From Diplonema japonicum (lineage: Eukaryota > Euglenozoa > Diplonemea > Diplonemida > Diplonemidae), in the NCBI GenBank assembly GCA_964019335.1, contig OZ025681.1:62001-126000 (forward strand): a DNA stretch of 64,000 nucleotides, read 5' to 3'. This document shows positions 1 to 10,881 of the stretch, in pieces. The position numbers and the translations under genes were made by a program. Each line of letters starts with the position of its first letter. Positions within the stretch are counted from its first letter, which is position 1. The notes beneath the pieces were generated by a model, which did no database searches, was not told the DNA's origin, and saw only the letters and a list, made by a program, of their open reading frames with translations.

Positions 1-243
1 GAGAAAATAGGATATAAAATAAATAGGAGGCAGTGGTATACCATGAGTGCTACTGTCGCAAGGAAAAAAAAAAATCCTTTTTATTTCTTTTTTCTTTGTT
101 CTCATATTCTTTTCTGTTTCTTTTTTTTTTGGTTTAGTTGTTTTCTTTCATGTTCTGTTCTTTTTTTCTTTTTTTTTCCCCAACAACGATCGCCTCACTT
201 CAAAGCTGCTTTTGAGAAGGTAAAAATAAAAGTGAACGATTCC

Positions 244-250
244 ACTTTCT

Positions 251-298
<48 letters not shown>

Positions 299-299
299 T
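244..299. repeat. TTTC tetranucleotide microsatellite
   Basis: About 13 uninterrupted copies of the tetranucleotide TTTC can be read directly. It lies in a broader pyrimidine-rich stretch running from about 90 to 320. Confidence 0.95.
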
Positions 300-467
300 T
301 CTTTTTTTTCTTTCGTCACTCAAACTGTTTCGACAGGACTAAAGCCCTTCTTATGTTAGCTGCCCACGTGTAAAAAAAAAAAAAAAAAGAGAGAGGAAAA
401 CAACGTACGCGGTAACCAGTTAACTTTTTTCCACTCAAGTCTGTAAGCAGAATTTCCACCACTGTTT

Positions 468-1012
468 ACGGTAACCTACAACTTTTTTTCCGCCCAAATG
501 GTTTTTTGTTTACTTAAGAATTTTCACTCTCCACGGTAACCTATTTTTATTTCCCCCTAAACCGTAAGTAAGTCCACGGTAACCCACAACTTTTTTTCCA
601 ACGTCCACGGTGGAGGTCTGTGTGCACTTGGGAAAAACGTGCAGGCAGCCAGGGCTCGGAAAGACACCAAGAATTGGAAGCGAAGTGAGAGAGAAGGGAA
701 AAATAAGTGCAGAACCCTCATTACTCAACTGCTGCGCCACAGCCACAATCACTCCTCGAAGTGCTGTCCCAGTTGACGTCCCAGCCTTCGGGTAGTCACC
801 CATTTCTCTTAAAATGTCTTTTTTCCTTTTCTTTTGGAAAAAAAGTTAGTGGTTGCATAAGGGAAATTGTTGGTAGTTACAGTAAAAAGTGGAAAAAAGG
901 TTGTAGGTTACCGTGAACGGTGGGAAAAAAGTTGTGGTTACCGTGGACGGTGGAAAAAAAGTTGGAGGTTGAAGGCGACGGTGGAAAAAAGTTATTTGGT
1001 TACCGTGTACGT
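468..1012. repeat. Inverted arrays of a roughly 30-base unit
   Basis: The left arm (about 468-612) contains several copies of ACGGTAACC followed by a short spacer and a T run. The right arm (about 898-1012) contains the reverse complement, GGTTACCGT, followed by a GACGGTGG-type segment and an A run. The units are imperfect. About 285 bases separate the arms. Together they could fold as a long imperfect hairpin or be the ends of a non-autonomous mobile element. A lone related unit is seen at about 42246-42275. Confidence 0.6.
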
Positions 1013-1138
1013 TGGTTTTCCCAAAAAGAAAACTATTCTGTTAACAGAATTGTCCAATACTTCCTATAGGCGCTCTTGCAATGACCACCACAGCCATCGC
1101 CAACGTGCCAAAAAAAAAAAAAAAAAAAAAAAAAAAAA

Positions 1139-1354
1139 GCGGGCTTTGATTGCAACACTAAGTGGCGTTAAGTGTGCAACAGCATGAAACTATCTACTTG
1201 ATTTCAGGGGGCACCTCAGCCGAGCTGTAGCTTCTTCTGCGTTCCACGTCGTGTCCTTAATGCGTGCGGTGATACGTTCTCCCACTCGGGCGCCTACCGG
1301 TGATGACCGACGAGGAGGTCAACAGCATACAACCTATGTTATCCCCACCAACCT
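1139..1354 (-). mobile_element. Dispersed repeat copy A, probable retroelement remnant
   Basis: The part from 1190 to 1354 matches 40528-40800: both contain the run GTAGCTTCTTCTGCGTTCC and the run TACCGGTGATGACCGACGAG. This copy lacks an internal stretch of roughly 100 bases present in the other. The first part (about 1141-1186) matches 35314-35360, which lies beside a retroelement-like coding fragment. On the minus strand a conserved peptide beginning ARIKDTT and ending near RLRC can be read. Assignment to a retroelement is inference. Confidence 0.5.
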
Positions 1355-1761
1355 AAAAAAAGAAAGAAAGAAAAAGTAAGTATTAGAATACTACAAAAGG
1401 AGATACAAGCTCTTGAGATCTCTTTCTTCTCTTTTTTTTTTCTTTTTTTTTTTTTGATCCGACCAACGCTTCAGCCTGCGAACCCTTAATCTCATCCTTT
1501 TGAGCCAAAACAAGGGTATATGTCTCGCAATTGGGTTTGTTTTCGTTTAAAGTTAAAATACTGTTTTCATGTCATTCGTTCTCACGGCCCTAATTCGTAG
1601 TAGTTTAGCTGTCTTCTTGCTGGGGGGGGGGGGGGGGGGGAGGGATATTAGAAAGCACAAAAAAAGATCTTCTACCTGCCCACACCCCTAGTAGTACCAT
1701 ACAAGGTTAGAGGGAGGTTTTCATATCATTGAAACTATTAAAATTAACTGGGGAATTCTAT

Positions 1762-1900
1762 TTAGTCATTGTGAGACGCCCCGTTCTCATCCTGCCTGCA
1801 CTTATCCCCTTTTAAAGAAGCAGTACCTACACTCGATGATGATGGGTAGCAAAAAAAGAAAAAAGAAAAAAAGTTCTTCTTTTAAAGGAACTTCACATTA
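1762..1900 (-). mobile_element. Short degenerate copy of the dispersed retroelement 3' end
   Basis: Positions 1762-1815 contain the GTGAGACGCCCC ... TTCTCATCCT pattern shared with 11484-11560 and 44050-44110. A following AAAGGAACTTCACATTAGAAA stretch has a weaker counterpart near 5722-5742. It is a short, diverged match and is called only because several better copies exist. Confidence 0.4.
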
Positions 1901-2333
1901 GAAACCTACATTCTTTCATTAGATCCTGCAACCATAAGAACAAAGCGGGGGGGGGGGGGGGGGGGGAACATCCCTTTCTTATTATGTGCTTGCGCAAATT
2001 ACGGAAATAGCTCTTTCCTTTTTTTCCTTTTTCTGTTTTTCTAGATGCTACAAACTCTGCTTTCTTTTTCTTTTTTAATGCGGCTCAAAAAAAAAAAGAA
2101 AAAGGGGGAGGGAAGGAAAAAAAAAACAGACAAAATAAAATACAAAGAAGGGTTCTCTAAGTATATATCTCGCCCCCTTATTTTCCTATTCTCTTTTCTT
2201 CTCTTCTTCCTTTTCTTCCTTTTCTTTTTCAAAAAAAAAAAGAAAAAGAAAAAGAAAGAGTAACAAATAAAGGCTTTAACACACGTGGGTAGTGTTTTCC
2301 TTCATGTTATGTTATCTTATGCTTGTTTCTTTC

Positions 2334-5300
2334 TCATTTGCCGAACCTGTTTCGCAAGTCTTGCAACGCAACAGAGAGGAAGTCAGGCATCGCAATGCCT
2401 TGCGCAAGCCAAGCCGCTTCGATATCTGCAACTATCTTCTTGTTGCCCACCTCATTAGTGTGCGAAAGGTCCGCCATGAGCGCTACAACTGAGTTAGATT
2501 CAGTACAGTTCCTGGCATAGGCGTACATCCACTCCTCGTTCTCCGTCTCTAGATAGTTTCCAACATGGAAGATGACTTGTTCGCTGCCCAATCTCCGGAA
2601 CTCAGGGCCAAATATAGTCACAGGGGTGACATCCACAGTGGCATTCACTACGAGGGCCACCGGGTTCTCGATCAAGACGTTTGCCTGCAGAGCACAACTC
2701 CGCTCCGACAGGTACCTCACTGACTGCATCACCTTCCCAAGCGCCGTGAACGCCTTCAACGCAAGCGACCCACACGATGCTACGGTAGCCCTACCTGTCG
2801 CGACCCCGATACCTATGCCGTATTCCTTGATCTCTTCTACTAGCTTGTCACGCACCATCATCGCGCACTGGCACGCTTTCATGATGTTTGACACAAGATG
2901 CGTCGTGATGTTCAGCCCGATGATGCTCTGGTCGCCAGACGTGCTGAGAAGAGCTCCCCTCCCACCACCTTGTGTCACCGTGCTCACCGCATCTAAAATT
3001 GTAGTCACGTTGTTGACAGAGTCACCAGGGTACCAGATAGACACAAGGCTGATGGTCTTCACCGTTGCCTGCATCTTCATCTGTGTCACTGGCGCCAACG
3101 GCATACTCCCCGACGACACGGAAGCTGCTGTTCGCGAGGAGTTCGAGTTCTTCGACGCTTGCTCGGGGTCTTGCTCCTTTGGTTGTGCTTGCTCCTCTTC
3201 CTTGTCTGTCTCCTGCAGAAAGAGGGAGGCGGGCATGTAGGCCTTGTACTCGTTGAGGATGTCGCACATGGCATAGAAGCCAGAGAGCAGGGCGGAGACC
3301 TCCAGAAGAATGCTGTCCCTCTTCACCACCCTGTCCATTTCCATGTTCTCCACATGCTTCATGTCCCGCACAAGGCTGATGAAGGGCTGGGTGATCACAA
3401 CAGCACATGCAAGAAGAACCACAACTCCAAGGGCCGCAAGCATCACAGACAGGTCGATCGCCTCCTCATATGCCTCCTCCGCATCCCCCATGATCACAAC
3501 GTGTGGTGTGATGTACACCACCAACCAGTCCACAGTATAGGTCTTGGAGGCCGGCTTCTGTATATTCAGCATTGAGGCATACACCTTCTCACCACCAGAG
3601 GAGTACAGGTACGACCTCTCAGGGTCAATGAGTGATGTGTTCCAGTTCTCGATGCTCGCAAGGGCACCAGAGACCCACGGGTGTGCCACAGTTTCACCAG
3701 CTTCAGCCACATCCCCAGGTCCCATCACCTCCACTCCCACAGGCTGCTGTTGCTCATCGTTGGCGAGAAGTACCTCCCTCGTCCTTCTGTCGATGAGCAC
3801 GATCAGTGACCTCGCAGGTACCCGCATGCGTGCAATGTCCTGTTTGATGACCCCCAGGATGCGCTGCAGGAGGAACGGAACGGATACAGACCCACTGCTT
3901 TTTGACACGACGTTCTCAACTGTCCCATGAACAGAGATCTCCACACCCAACATGCTCTGCAGACGCCAACGCTCCGAGAGGTCCTCGCTGATGTCGCGGA
4001 TCGCAGTGTCGTTCCTGGTCACCACCACACCGAGCACCACGGCGAAGGAGGTGAGTGCCACAACCCCAAGCATCACAGAGACAGGAACCTTAAACGATTT
4101 GCTCCTTCCGTGAAGGCTACTGGCATTCTTGACTATCATGAAGATGATGCCAACCAGCATTCCACCGCTAAAGATAGAGACATTTACCATCGCAATCCTC
4201 GTGTCCGTCCACTCCTCACGGGAGTAGTCGATGCCAGAGATGCTCACTTCCTTCAGAAGGACTTCAAGCTCCTTCTCCATCAGGGCAACAGTTTTCTCAG
4301 CAGCGCCGTCCCTAGCGAAGAAGTCCCTCACGTTTCTGAAGACTATGTCAACGCACTCTGCGTACAGCACGCGGCACCCTCTGCTCGGGCGGTGTACCAA
4401 CCTTTCCCAGAACTCTGGGTAGGCCTGCATCGACGTTGCCAGCATCGCATTCGCTTTCTCCATATTAGCCCAAAAGTCAGGTCTCTGCATCACATCCTCC
4501 CTGATGGGCTCCCGTCCAGAGTAGTCGAAGTACGAGAAGTGCTCAGACAAGTCGTTCACAAGGTCCATGGCTGCCTCCTTGTTTTTTGTGTACTTGTTGA
4601 TGCCAATGCTCCAGTCCCCAGAGCAGCCTGACCCGTTGTTACCAGGGACGGGTGCCATTTGGATGTCCCACATTTTCGATTCACTTATTTTCGACAAGCC
4701 GACACTGCTTGACACCCAATGGAACAGGACACCAGCTGTGCCTTCCTCGAATTGTTTTTTGGCAGATGAGGCCTTGAGTCCCCAGAGGTTGTGCGGGGCA
4801 ATGGTGCCCACCCAGCGCTTCCACATCTCAAGGGTGCGTGCCGCCGCAGGGTTGTTCACCGTCACATTCCCACTGTCGTCAACGATGTTCCCAGCACCAT
4901 CAAAACCCGACATGAGCGTCACGAGCGTGTAAATAATCTCATTGCCCGAGTTCGAGTCGGTCGGAAGCAACACACCGTTGAAGACGGAGGTCTTCGTACG
5001 CTCAGCACGCTCCTTCTCCACGAGGGTGTCTAAGGTCGTCTCGAACTCCTCCCAGGTCGCAGGCCAGGTGAGACCGTGCTTGTCGAAGAGGTCCTTGCGG
5101 TAGTAGGCCACCATCTGGTTGGTCTGCCTCGTGAGGGTGTAGAGCTTCCCGTTCGGGGACATGTGAAGCTGCCACTTCTTCCTGATGATGTTGGGGTTGA
5201 TGTCCAGCTCGATGAGCTCGTCCTGAAGGGTGGTGACCCAAGGGGTGTCCAGGCTCATCACCTCGTAGTCGTTGCCCTTGTTGTACAACATGTTTGTTAC

Positions 5301-5555
5301 AAAGGTGAAGTCGTCGTCAGTACTGTCGTAGCCGAAGAGGTTCTGGATGTTGATGGAGGCCATCTCCGTGTCGGGGTGCTTCACGGTGAAGTTGAGGGTC
5401 ACATCGCACATATCCTTTCGCAGGATCTCCATGATCACGTTGTGCACGTTCAGCGGCTCCTTGCTGCCTGTGGGCCTCGGGCAGTTGTAGGGCGATGGGG
5501 TCGGCTCAGGATCAGGGACAGATATCATAACTAATATAATACACAATGGTAACAT
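2334..5555 (-). CDS. Receptor 1: SBP-CACHE-HAMP-cyclase-like membrane receptor
   Basis: 1,073 aa with the start placed at 5555, which gives a signal peptide beginning MLPLCIILVM. An in-frame ATG 30 bases upstream would add a Gly-rich leader from a C-rich tract. Order: signal peptide; SBP family 1 domain (about 35-435) with motifs NGKLYTLTRQTNQ, YYRKDLFDKHGL and PATWEEFE; helices near 455-475 and 490-512; CACHE-like sensor (about 515-690, with LIVLIDRRTREVLLAND and a late DWLVVYITPHVV strand); helix near 695-718; HAMP-like segment; acidic linker rich in Glu and Gln; cyclase-like domain (about 835-1005) containing GIGVATGRATVASCGS. The N-terminus matches subfamily A, but the stretch around DELIELDINPNIIRKKW matches receptors 7 and 8, so the gene is mosaic. 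A role as a solute-sensing surface receptor is inferred from domains. Confidence 0.85.
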   Translation of the reverse strand: MLPLCIILVMISVPDPEPTPSPYNCPRPTGSKEPLNVHNVIMEILRKDMCDVTLNFTVKHPDTEMASINIQNLFGYDSTDDDFTFVTNMLYNKGNDYEVMSLDTPWVTTLQDELIELDINPNIIRKKWQLHMSPNGKLYTLTRQTNQMVAYYRKDLFDKHGLTWPATWEEFETTLDTLVEKERAERTKTSVFNGVLLPTDSNSGNEIIYTLVTLMSGFDGAGNIVDDSGNVTVNNPAAARTLEMWKRWVGTIAPHNLWGLKASSAKKQFEEGTAGVLFHWVSSSVGLSKISESKMWDIQMAPVPGNNGSGCSGDWSIGINKYTKNKEAAMDLVNDLSEHFSYFDYSGREPIREDVMQRPDFWANMEKANAMLATSMQAYPEFWERLVHRPSRGCRVLYAECVDIVFRNVRDFFARDGAAEKTVALMEKELEVLLKEVSISGIDYSREEWTDTRIAMVNVSIFSGGMLVGIIFMIVKNASSLHGRSKSFKVPVSVMLGVVALTSFAVVLGVVVTRNDTAIRDISEDLSERWRLQSMLGVEISVHGTVENVVSKSSGSVSVPFLLQRILGVIKQDIARMRVPARSLIVLIDRRTREVLLANDEQQQPVGVEVMGPGDVAEAGETVAHPWVSGALASIENWNTSLIDPERSYLYSSGGEKVYASMLNIQKPASKTYTVDWLVVYITPHVVIMGDAEEAYEEAIDLSVMLAALGVVVLLACAVVITQPFISLVRDMKHVENMEMDRVVKRDSILLEVSALLSGFYAMCDILNEYKAYMPASLFLQETDKEEEQAQPKEQDPEQASKNSNSSRTAASVSSGSMPLAPVTQMKMQATVKTISLVSIWYPGDSVNNVTTILDAVSTVTQGGGRGALLSTSGDQSIIGLNITTHLVSNIMKACQCAMMVRDKLVEEIKEYGIGIGVATGRATVASCGSLALKAFTALGKVMQSVRYLSERSCALQANVLIENPVALVVNATVDVTPVTIFGPEFRRLGSEQVIFHVGNYLETENEEWMYAYARNCTESNSVVALMADLSHTNEVGNKKIVADIEAAWLAQGIAMPDFLSVALQDLRNRFGK

Positions 5556-7701
5556 TTGTCCCCCCCCCCTCCCTTCCCACTGCACTAAAGCGGCGTAGAG
5601 TTAGGTGCGAAAATAGACACTAAATAAAGAAGAAAACGAAAATAAGTTAAAGGGAGGTCGTTAGTGCAGACGCACCCCTGTTCTCACCACCTGCATGTGT
5701 GGTCCACACAGAAGCCCTCTTGAGGAACTTACATTGAGAACAAGCAAAAAATAAAGGAGAGGAGGGAAGGGAGGGGGGAGAGTGGCAACAATACGAAAGA
5801 CACAAAAAGAAAAAAAACTCCCGTAAAAAGATTTTCCTCTTTCCTTCTCAAGATTGAAAACGCTGCTCTATAGAAGGCTTGAGATATGTCGCAGACGACC
5901 TCTGATTACTAATATTACGAATCATGATACGAAACACTCCTTATTTTTTAATTGCAACAAACTAGACATTCTGAGGTACAGGATCCCTCACTCGCCTCTT
6001 GTCTGTCTATTACAAAAATAAGCCGTATCGTCAAAATCTATTCTTGTAAAAAAAAAAAAGAAAAAAAAAAAAAAACTGAACATAAAATGGAGGCCAAGAC
6101 TCGTTCACTTTTTCACTTGTCTCCTTTACTATTATTCTCTTCCCAAGCACTTACAATACATATGTTGAAGAAGTACAGATAAAATCTCAAAACGTGCCCC
6201 AACAAAACTGAGAAACAAACTCGGGGGTGGGGGGGACTGCCAAAAAAGAGAAGGCTGGTTTCTCTTCGCACTGGCCGGAAAAAGGGGCAAAAGAAAAGCG
6301 ACTTTCTTCTTTTTAACGAAGTCCACGGGCCGATATGTGGACGAAGGACTGATAAATCAGCCTTATTCAAAACAAAGGGGAAACAACTAGTTTTGCGCTT
6401 TATTTGTATGTGTGCAACGAGCGGTATTTTACCTAACAAAATAGCTCATTACGCCGCCATCAACTATTGTTAAAAACACAAAAAAGGAAGAAAAAAAAAA
6501 AAACTTACCCCTGTTCCGAGAGACTTCTCGCTTTCTTTCCTCCCTTCTTCGTCTTGTTTGTGGGGACCTTGGAAACCATCTGCAACAAATTAGCAAACAG
6601 GTAACACAAGGGCAAGAAAATGAACATATTAAAAAAGAAAAAAGAGAATTTTTGTGGCTGGACATCGTGAGAAATACGACGGCGTCAGTGCGGGTAGTGT
6701 CTCGAGGCGAGAGTGGGAAGGTCATGGTGTCGCCCCCCACATCTCCGCATTTCTTCCGGTCTTCTACACGCAGCCAGGACACGCATTAAAACAAAGAACA
6801 TAGGTGAATGGAGTACTTTGGTGTGACCAAGAGACCAAAAAAAAAAAAGAAAAGAAATGAAAAAGCATTGCTGCTAAGATCGCAGAGCTGACATAGGAGT
6901 GAGAAAACATATTGGCGGGAAAAGACAATTCTTTTCCCGGGGGGGTCATGAGAGGTTTAGCTTTAAAAAAAAAAAAAAAAAGAGGGAAAAAAAAAAGGAA
7001 TTACCAGAACCCTTTAAAAAGCTGCCTCACGCTGCTATGAACAAAACGCTGTTCTCATTATTTTCCATTTATTTCGTGAAACCTCATCAGCAAAGTGGAG
7101 GGGGGGGGGGGGGGGGGGGGGGGCTGAGAGTATTTTCTTCTATTTCTTCTTTCTGCAGTGTCAGATATCACATCAAAATGTATCTTCAAGGCTGAAAAAC
7201 AAAAATCAGACTATTAAACAAATATAAATATGATCTAAGGGAGGCTTCTCGTCCACCCGCATCTATCCCCTAACAAAGAAGACGTGTCTTTGAAGGGAAC
7301 TGCAGCATGACAGGGTCGCCTAACGACAACACCTCTTCTGTCGCAGTATCCATTCAGCAGCTTGGGGATAAAACCAATCTTCGGATTTCTAATTTGAAGC
7401 CGTTTATTTTCAGGGCGGCTCTGACCTCATTAATTGGATCGCCTCTACAGGTCAGGATGCCATGTATCAAGCTCTTTAACTGCCGCTTTGAGGATGTCAA
7501 AAAAAAGCGAGCGGACCATTAAGGAGAATTAAGAGAATGAAAGGCCTTGAATCAGCTGAAGAAGAGACATGAAAGAGGCTTGTGTCTGCTCCCAGTTCCG
7601 CTTCTTCCAAGCAACAAAAATTATTTGGCACCAAACAGAATAATAAGAACTGGGCAAAACCTCAAATTAGAAATCCGAAGTGTCAAAAGAAAATACAACA
7701 G
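5556..7701. other. Spacer between receptors 1 and 2
   Basis: No supported gene. A degenerate retroelement-end match lies near 5643-5742 and another near 7236-7300. A 24-base G run is at 7100-7123, and a perfect 19-base inverted repeat (7379-7397 with 7662-7680) is listed separately. The stretch 7300-7535 is less AT-rich than its surroundings, but both strands are interrupted by stops and I do not recognise it. Confidence 0.6.
7379..7680. repeat. Perfect 19-base inverted repeat with 264-base spacer
   Basis: CTTCGGATTTCTAATTTGA at 7379-7397 is repeated as its exact reverse complement at 7662-7680, just beyond the stop codon of receptor 2. It could be a mobile-element end or a structural element. 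There is no coding support inside it. Confidence 0.7.
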
Positions 7702-10700
7702 CTACTCAACTATTAGCCTCAACCGAAGGTCGCTGAGGGCAGCGTTTAGGTACTCTGGTCTTTCATCCCCGCCTTGCGAAAGCCATGAAGCTTCGATGCT
7801 GGATATGATCCTCTTGTTGGGCCCCTTGTTAGTATAAGAGAGTTCAGACATCAGTGAAACGACGGAATTTGCATCTGTTGAGTTCCTGGCATAGGCGTAC
7901 ATCCACTCCTCGTTCTCTGTCTCTAGATAGTCCTCGACACAGAAGACCACCTGATCGGTGCCTACTCTGTTGAACTCTGAGCCAAACACAGTAATGGGAA
8001 ACACATCAATGCCCGCGTTCACAACTAGCGCCACCGCACTCTCAACTAGGATGCTTGCCCCAAAGTCGCAGCCCTTCTCCGACAGGTACCTAACCGACTT
8101 CATCACTCTCCCAAGCGCCGTGAACGCCTTCAACGAAAGCGACCCACACGATGCTACGGTAGCCCTACCTGTCGCGACCCCGATACCTACATTGCTTTCA
8201 GACAGCTTGTCACGCACCATCATCGCGCACTGGCACGCCTTCATCCCGTTGTTAACTAAGTTCGTCGTGATGTTCAGCCCGATGATGCTCTGGTCGCCAG
8301 ACGTGCTGAGAAGAGCTCCCCTCCCACCACCGCTCGTCACCGTGCTCACCGCATCTAAAACTGCGGTCATTTCAACCACAGAGTCCCCAGGGTACCAGAT
8401 AGACACAAGGCTGACGTTCTTCACCGTCGCCTGCATCTTCATCTGAATCACTGGTACCACAGATGGCTCGCTCGATGAGTTCCCGGTTCGAGAGGACTGC
8501 GAGTTCTTCGATGTTCTAGACAAGGCGAGCGACATGTCGTCATCTGCGTCGGAGGACTCGTCCTTCTGGAAGAGGGAGGCGGGCATGTAGGCCTTGTACT
8601 CGTTGAGGATGTCGCACATGGCATGGAAGCCAGAGAGCAGGGCGGAGACCTCCAGAAGAATGCTGTCCCTCTTCACCACCTTGTCCATTTCCATGTTCTC
8701 CACATGCTTCATGTCCCGCACAAGGCTGATGAAGGGCTGGGTGATCACAACAGCACATGCAAGAAGAACCACAATCCCAATAGCTGCAAGCATCACAGAC
8801 AGGTCGATCGCCTCCTCATATGCATCCTCCGCATTCCCCATGATCACAACGTGTGGTGTGATGTACACCAGTAGCCAGTCCACAGTATTGGCGTCGAACG
8901 TCACTGTCTTGATATTCAGCATTGAGGCATACACCTTCTCACCAGAGGAGTACAGGTACGACCTCTCAGGGTCAATGAGTGATGTGTTCCAGTTCTCGAT
9001 GCTCGCAAGGGCACCAGAGACCCACGGGTGTGCCACAGTTTCACCAGCTTCAGCCACAACCCCAGGTCCCATCACCTCCACTCCCACAGGCTGCTGTTGC
9101 TCATCGTTGGCGAGAAGTACCTCCCTCGTCCTTCTGTCGATGAGCACGATCAGTGACCTCGCAGGTACCTCCATCCGAGAGATGTCTTGTTTGATGTTCC
9201 CAAGAACCTTCTGTAGGAGGAGCGAGGAGGTCACAGTAGCCTGCGTCACCACTGTCTCGATAGTGCCGTGGATGGAGATCTCTATTGAGAGTATGCTCTG
9301 CTGCCTGAGCTGCTCCGAGAGGTCCTCGCTGATGTCGCGGATCGCAGTGTCGTTCATGGTCACCACCACACCGAGCACCACGGCGAAGGAGGTGAGTGCC
9401 ACAACCCCAAGCATCACAGAGACAGGAACCTTAAACGAATTGCCCTCCCTGCGGAGGTTCTTCGCATTCCTCACAATCATGAAGATGATGCCAATGAACA
9501 TCCCAGCAGAGAACACTGAGATCCCAAGCATCGCAACCCTTGTGTCCGTCCACTCTTCACGGGTGTAGTCGGCTCCAGAGATGTCAATCACACCAAGCAG
9601 CACCTTGAGATCATTCTCCATCAAGGAGACAGTTTGCTCGGCTGCACCGTCTGCCGAAAGGAAGAAGTCTTTGACGTGCCTAAAAACAATATTGATGCAG
9701 TCTTCGTACAGTGCCTTGCAACCAGCACTTGGGCGGTGTACCAACCTTTCCCAGAACCCTGGGAAGGTCTGCATCGACGTTGCCAGCATTGGGTTCACCT
9801 TCCTCAGGTCGTCCCAGAACCCAGGCCTGTCCATCACATCCTTACGCACAGGTTCCTTGTCAGAGTTATCGAAGAACGAGAAGTGCATCGAATAGTCAGT
9901 CAGGAGGTCCACCGCCTCCTTCACGAAGGGGGAGTGCTTGTTGACACCGTAATTCCAGTCGTTGGAGCAGCCAGCCCCGTACTTCCCAGGGACTGATGCC
10001 ATTTGGATGTCCCATCCGTTGTCCTCGCTCACTTCTACCATGCCGAAGACACTTGAAGACCAGTTCAGGATGATGGCTGACTTCCCCGACTTGAAGTTTT
10101 CAGAAGCCTTGTTGCCAGTGTACCCAAAGAGGTCGATGGGGGCGATCGTCCCAATCCAGCGCTTCCACATGGTAAGGGTGCGTGCCGCCGCAGGGTTGTT
10201 GATCGTCACCTTGCCGTCTGCCTCCACAATGCTGCCAGCACCCTCGAAGCCAGACATGAGCGTCACAAGCATGTAAGCAATGGAATCCTGAGAGCCTGGG
10301 TCGGTCGCTAGCACCACACCATCGAAGTCAGTGTTCCCACCAGCATGCTCCTTCTCCACGAGGGTCGTCAGGGTCGTCTCGAACTCCTCCCAGGTCGCAG
10401 GCCAGGTGAGGTTGTGCTTGTCGAAGAGGTCCTTGCGGTAGTAGGCCACCATCTGGTTGGTCTGCCTCGTGAGGGTGTAGAGCTTCCCGTTCGGGGAGAC
10501 ATGGATCCGCCACTTCTTCCTGATGAGGTTGGGGTCCACGTCCAGTTCCACCAGGTCATCAGCAAGGGTGGTGACCCATTGGGTCTTGAGGTCCATCACC
10601 TCGTAGCCTGTCTCCTTGTTATGGAGCATGTTCTGCAGGAAGGTGAAGTCGTCGTCTTTAGAAGTGCGCCCAAACATTTCTTTGAGGTCCACAGACTCCA

Positions 10701-10881
10701 TCCCCACGTCGGGGTGCTTCACAGTGAAGTTGGCCGTCACCTCGCACACCTTGCGCTCCAGCGTGCTCACCATTGCTTTGTTAACGTGCAAAGTGTTGTT
10801 CACATGGACAGGGATCTCGCACTTTGCTGATACCACACACGCCACCTGGCATGCAATCAAGAAACCGCTGCCTACCCGCAT
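7702..10881 (-). CDS. Receptor 2: SBP-CACHE-HAMP-cyclase-like membrane receptor
   Basis: 1,059 aa, subfamily B. A signal peptide (MRVGSGFLIACQVACVVSA) precedes an SBP family 1 domain (about 30-430), paired membrane helices (about 452-473 and 486-509), a CACHE-like sensor (about 510-690), a third helix, a HAMP-like linker ending near YKAYMPASLF, a Ser/Asp-rich linker and a cyclase-like domain ending in LRLIVE. The signature YYRKDLFDKHNLTWPATWEE is typical of bacterial sugar-binding proteins. The loop between the first two helices carries RNAKNLRRE, a positive-inside pattern that puts it in the cytosol and leaves both sensor modules outside. Uniquely in the family, the residue before NDTAIRD is Met rather than Arg, and in the cyclase-like domain the usual LALKAF is LSLKAF. 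The 756-base upstream gap to receptor 3 is the shortest in the array. Confidence 0.85.
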   Translation of the reverse strand: MRVGSGFLIACQVACVVSAKCEIPVHVNNTLHVNKAMVSTLERKVCEVTANFTVKHPDVGMESVDLKEMFGRTSKDDDFTFLQNMLHNKETGYEVMDLKTQWVTTLADDLVELDVDPNLIRKKWRIHVSPNGKLYTLTRQTNQMVAYYRKDLFDKHNLTWPATWEEFETTLTTLVEKEHAGGNTDFDGVVLATDPGSQDSIAYMLVTLMSGFEGAGSIVEADGKVTINNPAAARTLTMWKRWIGTIAPIDLFGYTGNKASENFKSGKSAIILNWSSSVFGMVEVSEDNGWDIQMASVPGKYGAGCSNDWNYGVNKHSPFVKEAVDLLTDYSMHFSFFDNSDKEPVRKDVMDRPGFWDDLRKVNPMLATSMQTFPGFWERLVHRPSAGCKALYEDCINIVFRHVKDFFLSADGAAEQTVSLMENDLKVLLGVIDISGADYTREEWTDTRVAMLGISVFSAGMFIGIIFMIVRNAKNLRREGNSFKVPVSVMLGVVALTSFAVVLGVVVTMNDTAIRDISEDLSEQLRQQSILSIEISIHGTIETVVTQATVTSSLLLQKVLGNIKQDISRMEVPARSLIVLIDRRTREVLLANDEQQQPVGVEVMGPGVVAEAGETVAHPWVSGALASIENWNTSLIDPERSYLYSSGEKVYASMLNIKTVTFDANTVDWLLVYITPHVVIMGNAEDAYEEAIDLSVMLAAIGIVVLLACAVVITQPFISLVRDMKHVENMEMDKVVKRDSILLEVSALLSGFHAMCDILNEYKAYMPASLFQKDESSDADDDMSLALSRTSKNSQSSRTGNSSSEPSVVPVIQMKMQATVKNVSLVSIWYPGDSVVEMTAVLDAVSTVTSGGGRGALLSTSGDQSIIGLNITTNLVNNGMKACQCAMMVRDKLSESNVGIGVATGRATVASCGSLSLKAFTALGRVMKSVRYLSEKGCDFGASILVESAVALVVNAGIDVFPITVFGSEFNRVGTDQVVFCVEDYLETENEEWMYAYARNSTDANSVVSLMSELSYTNKGPNKRIISSIEASWLSQGGDERPEYLNAALSDLRLRLIVE

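Larger units (their letters stand above)
1..2333. other. Spacer downstream of receptor 1
   Basis: No supported gene. It holds a TTTC microsatellite, an inverted pair of roughly 30-base repeat units, a 29-base A run (1110-1138), G runs of 19 and 20 (1622-1640 and 1947-1966) and two dispersed repeat fragments, listed separately. The many short open frames here are Phe- or Lys-rich translations of homopolymer DNA. Confidence 0.7.

Noticed and set aside
43-342. Phe-rich 99-codon open frame at the left edge
   Set aside because: It is a translation of T runs and the TTTC microsatellite.
8594-9568. Plus-strand 324-codon open frame over receptor 2 (similar ones over receptors 3 to 8)
   Set aside because: They recur at the same place opposite every receptor gene because the coding DNA is conserved and GC-rich; the translations are Ser/Thr-rich without any recognisable domain.
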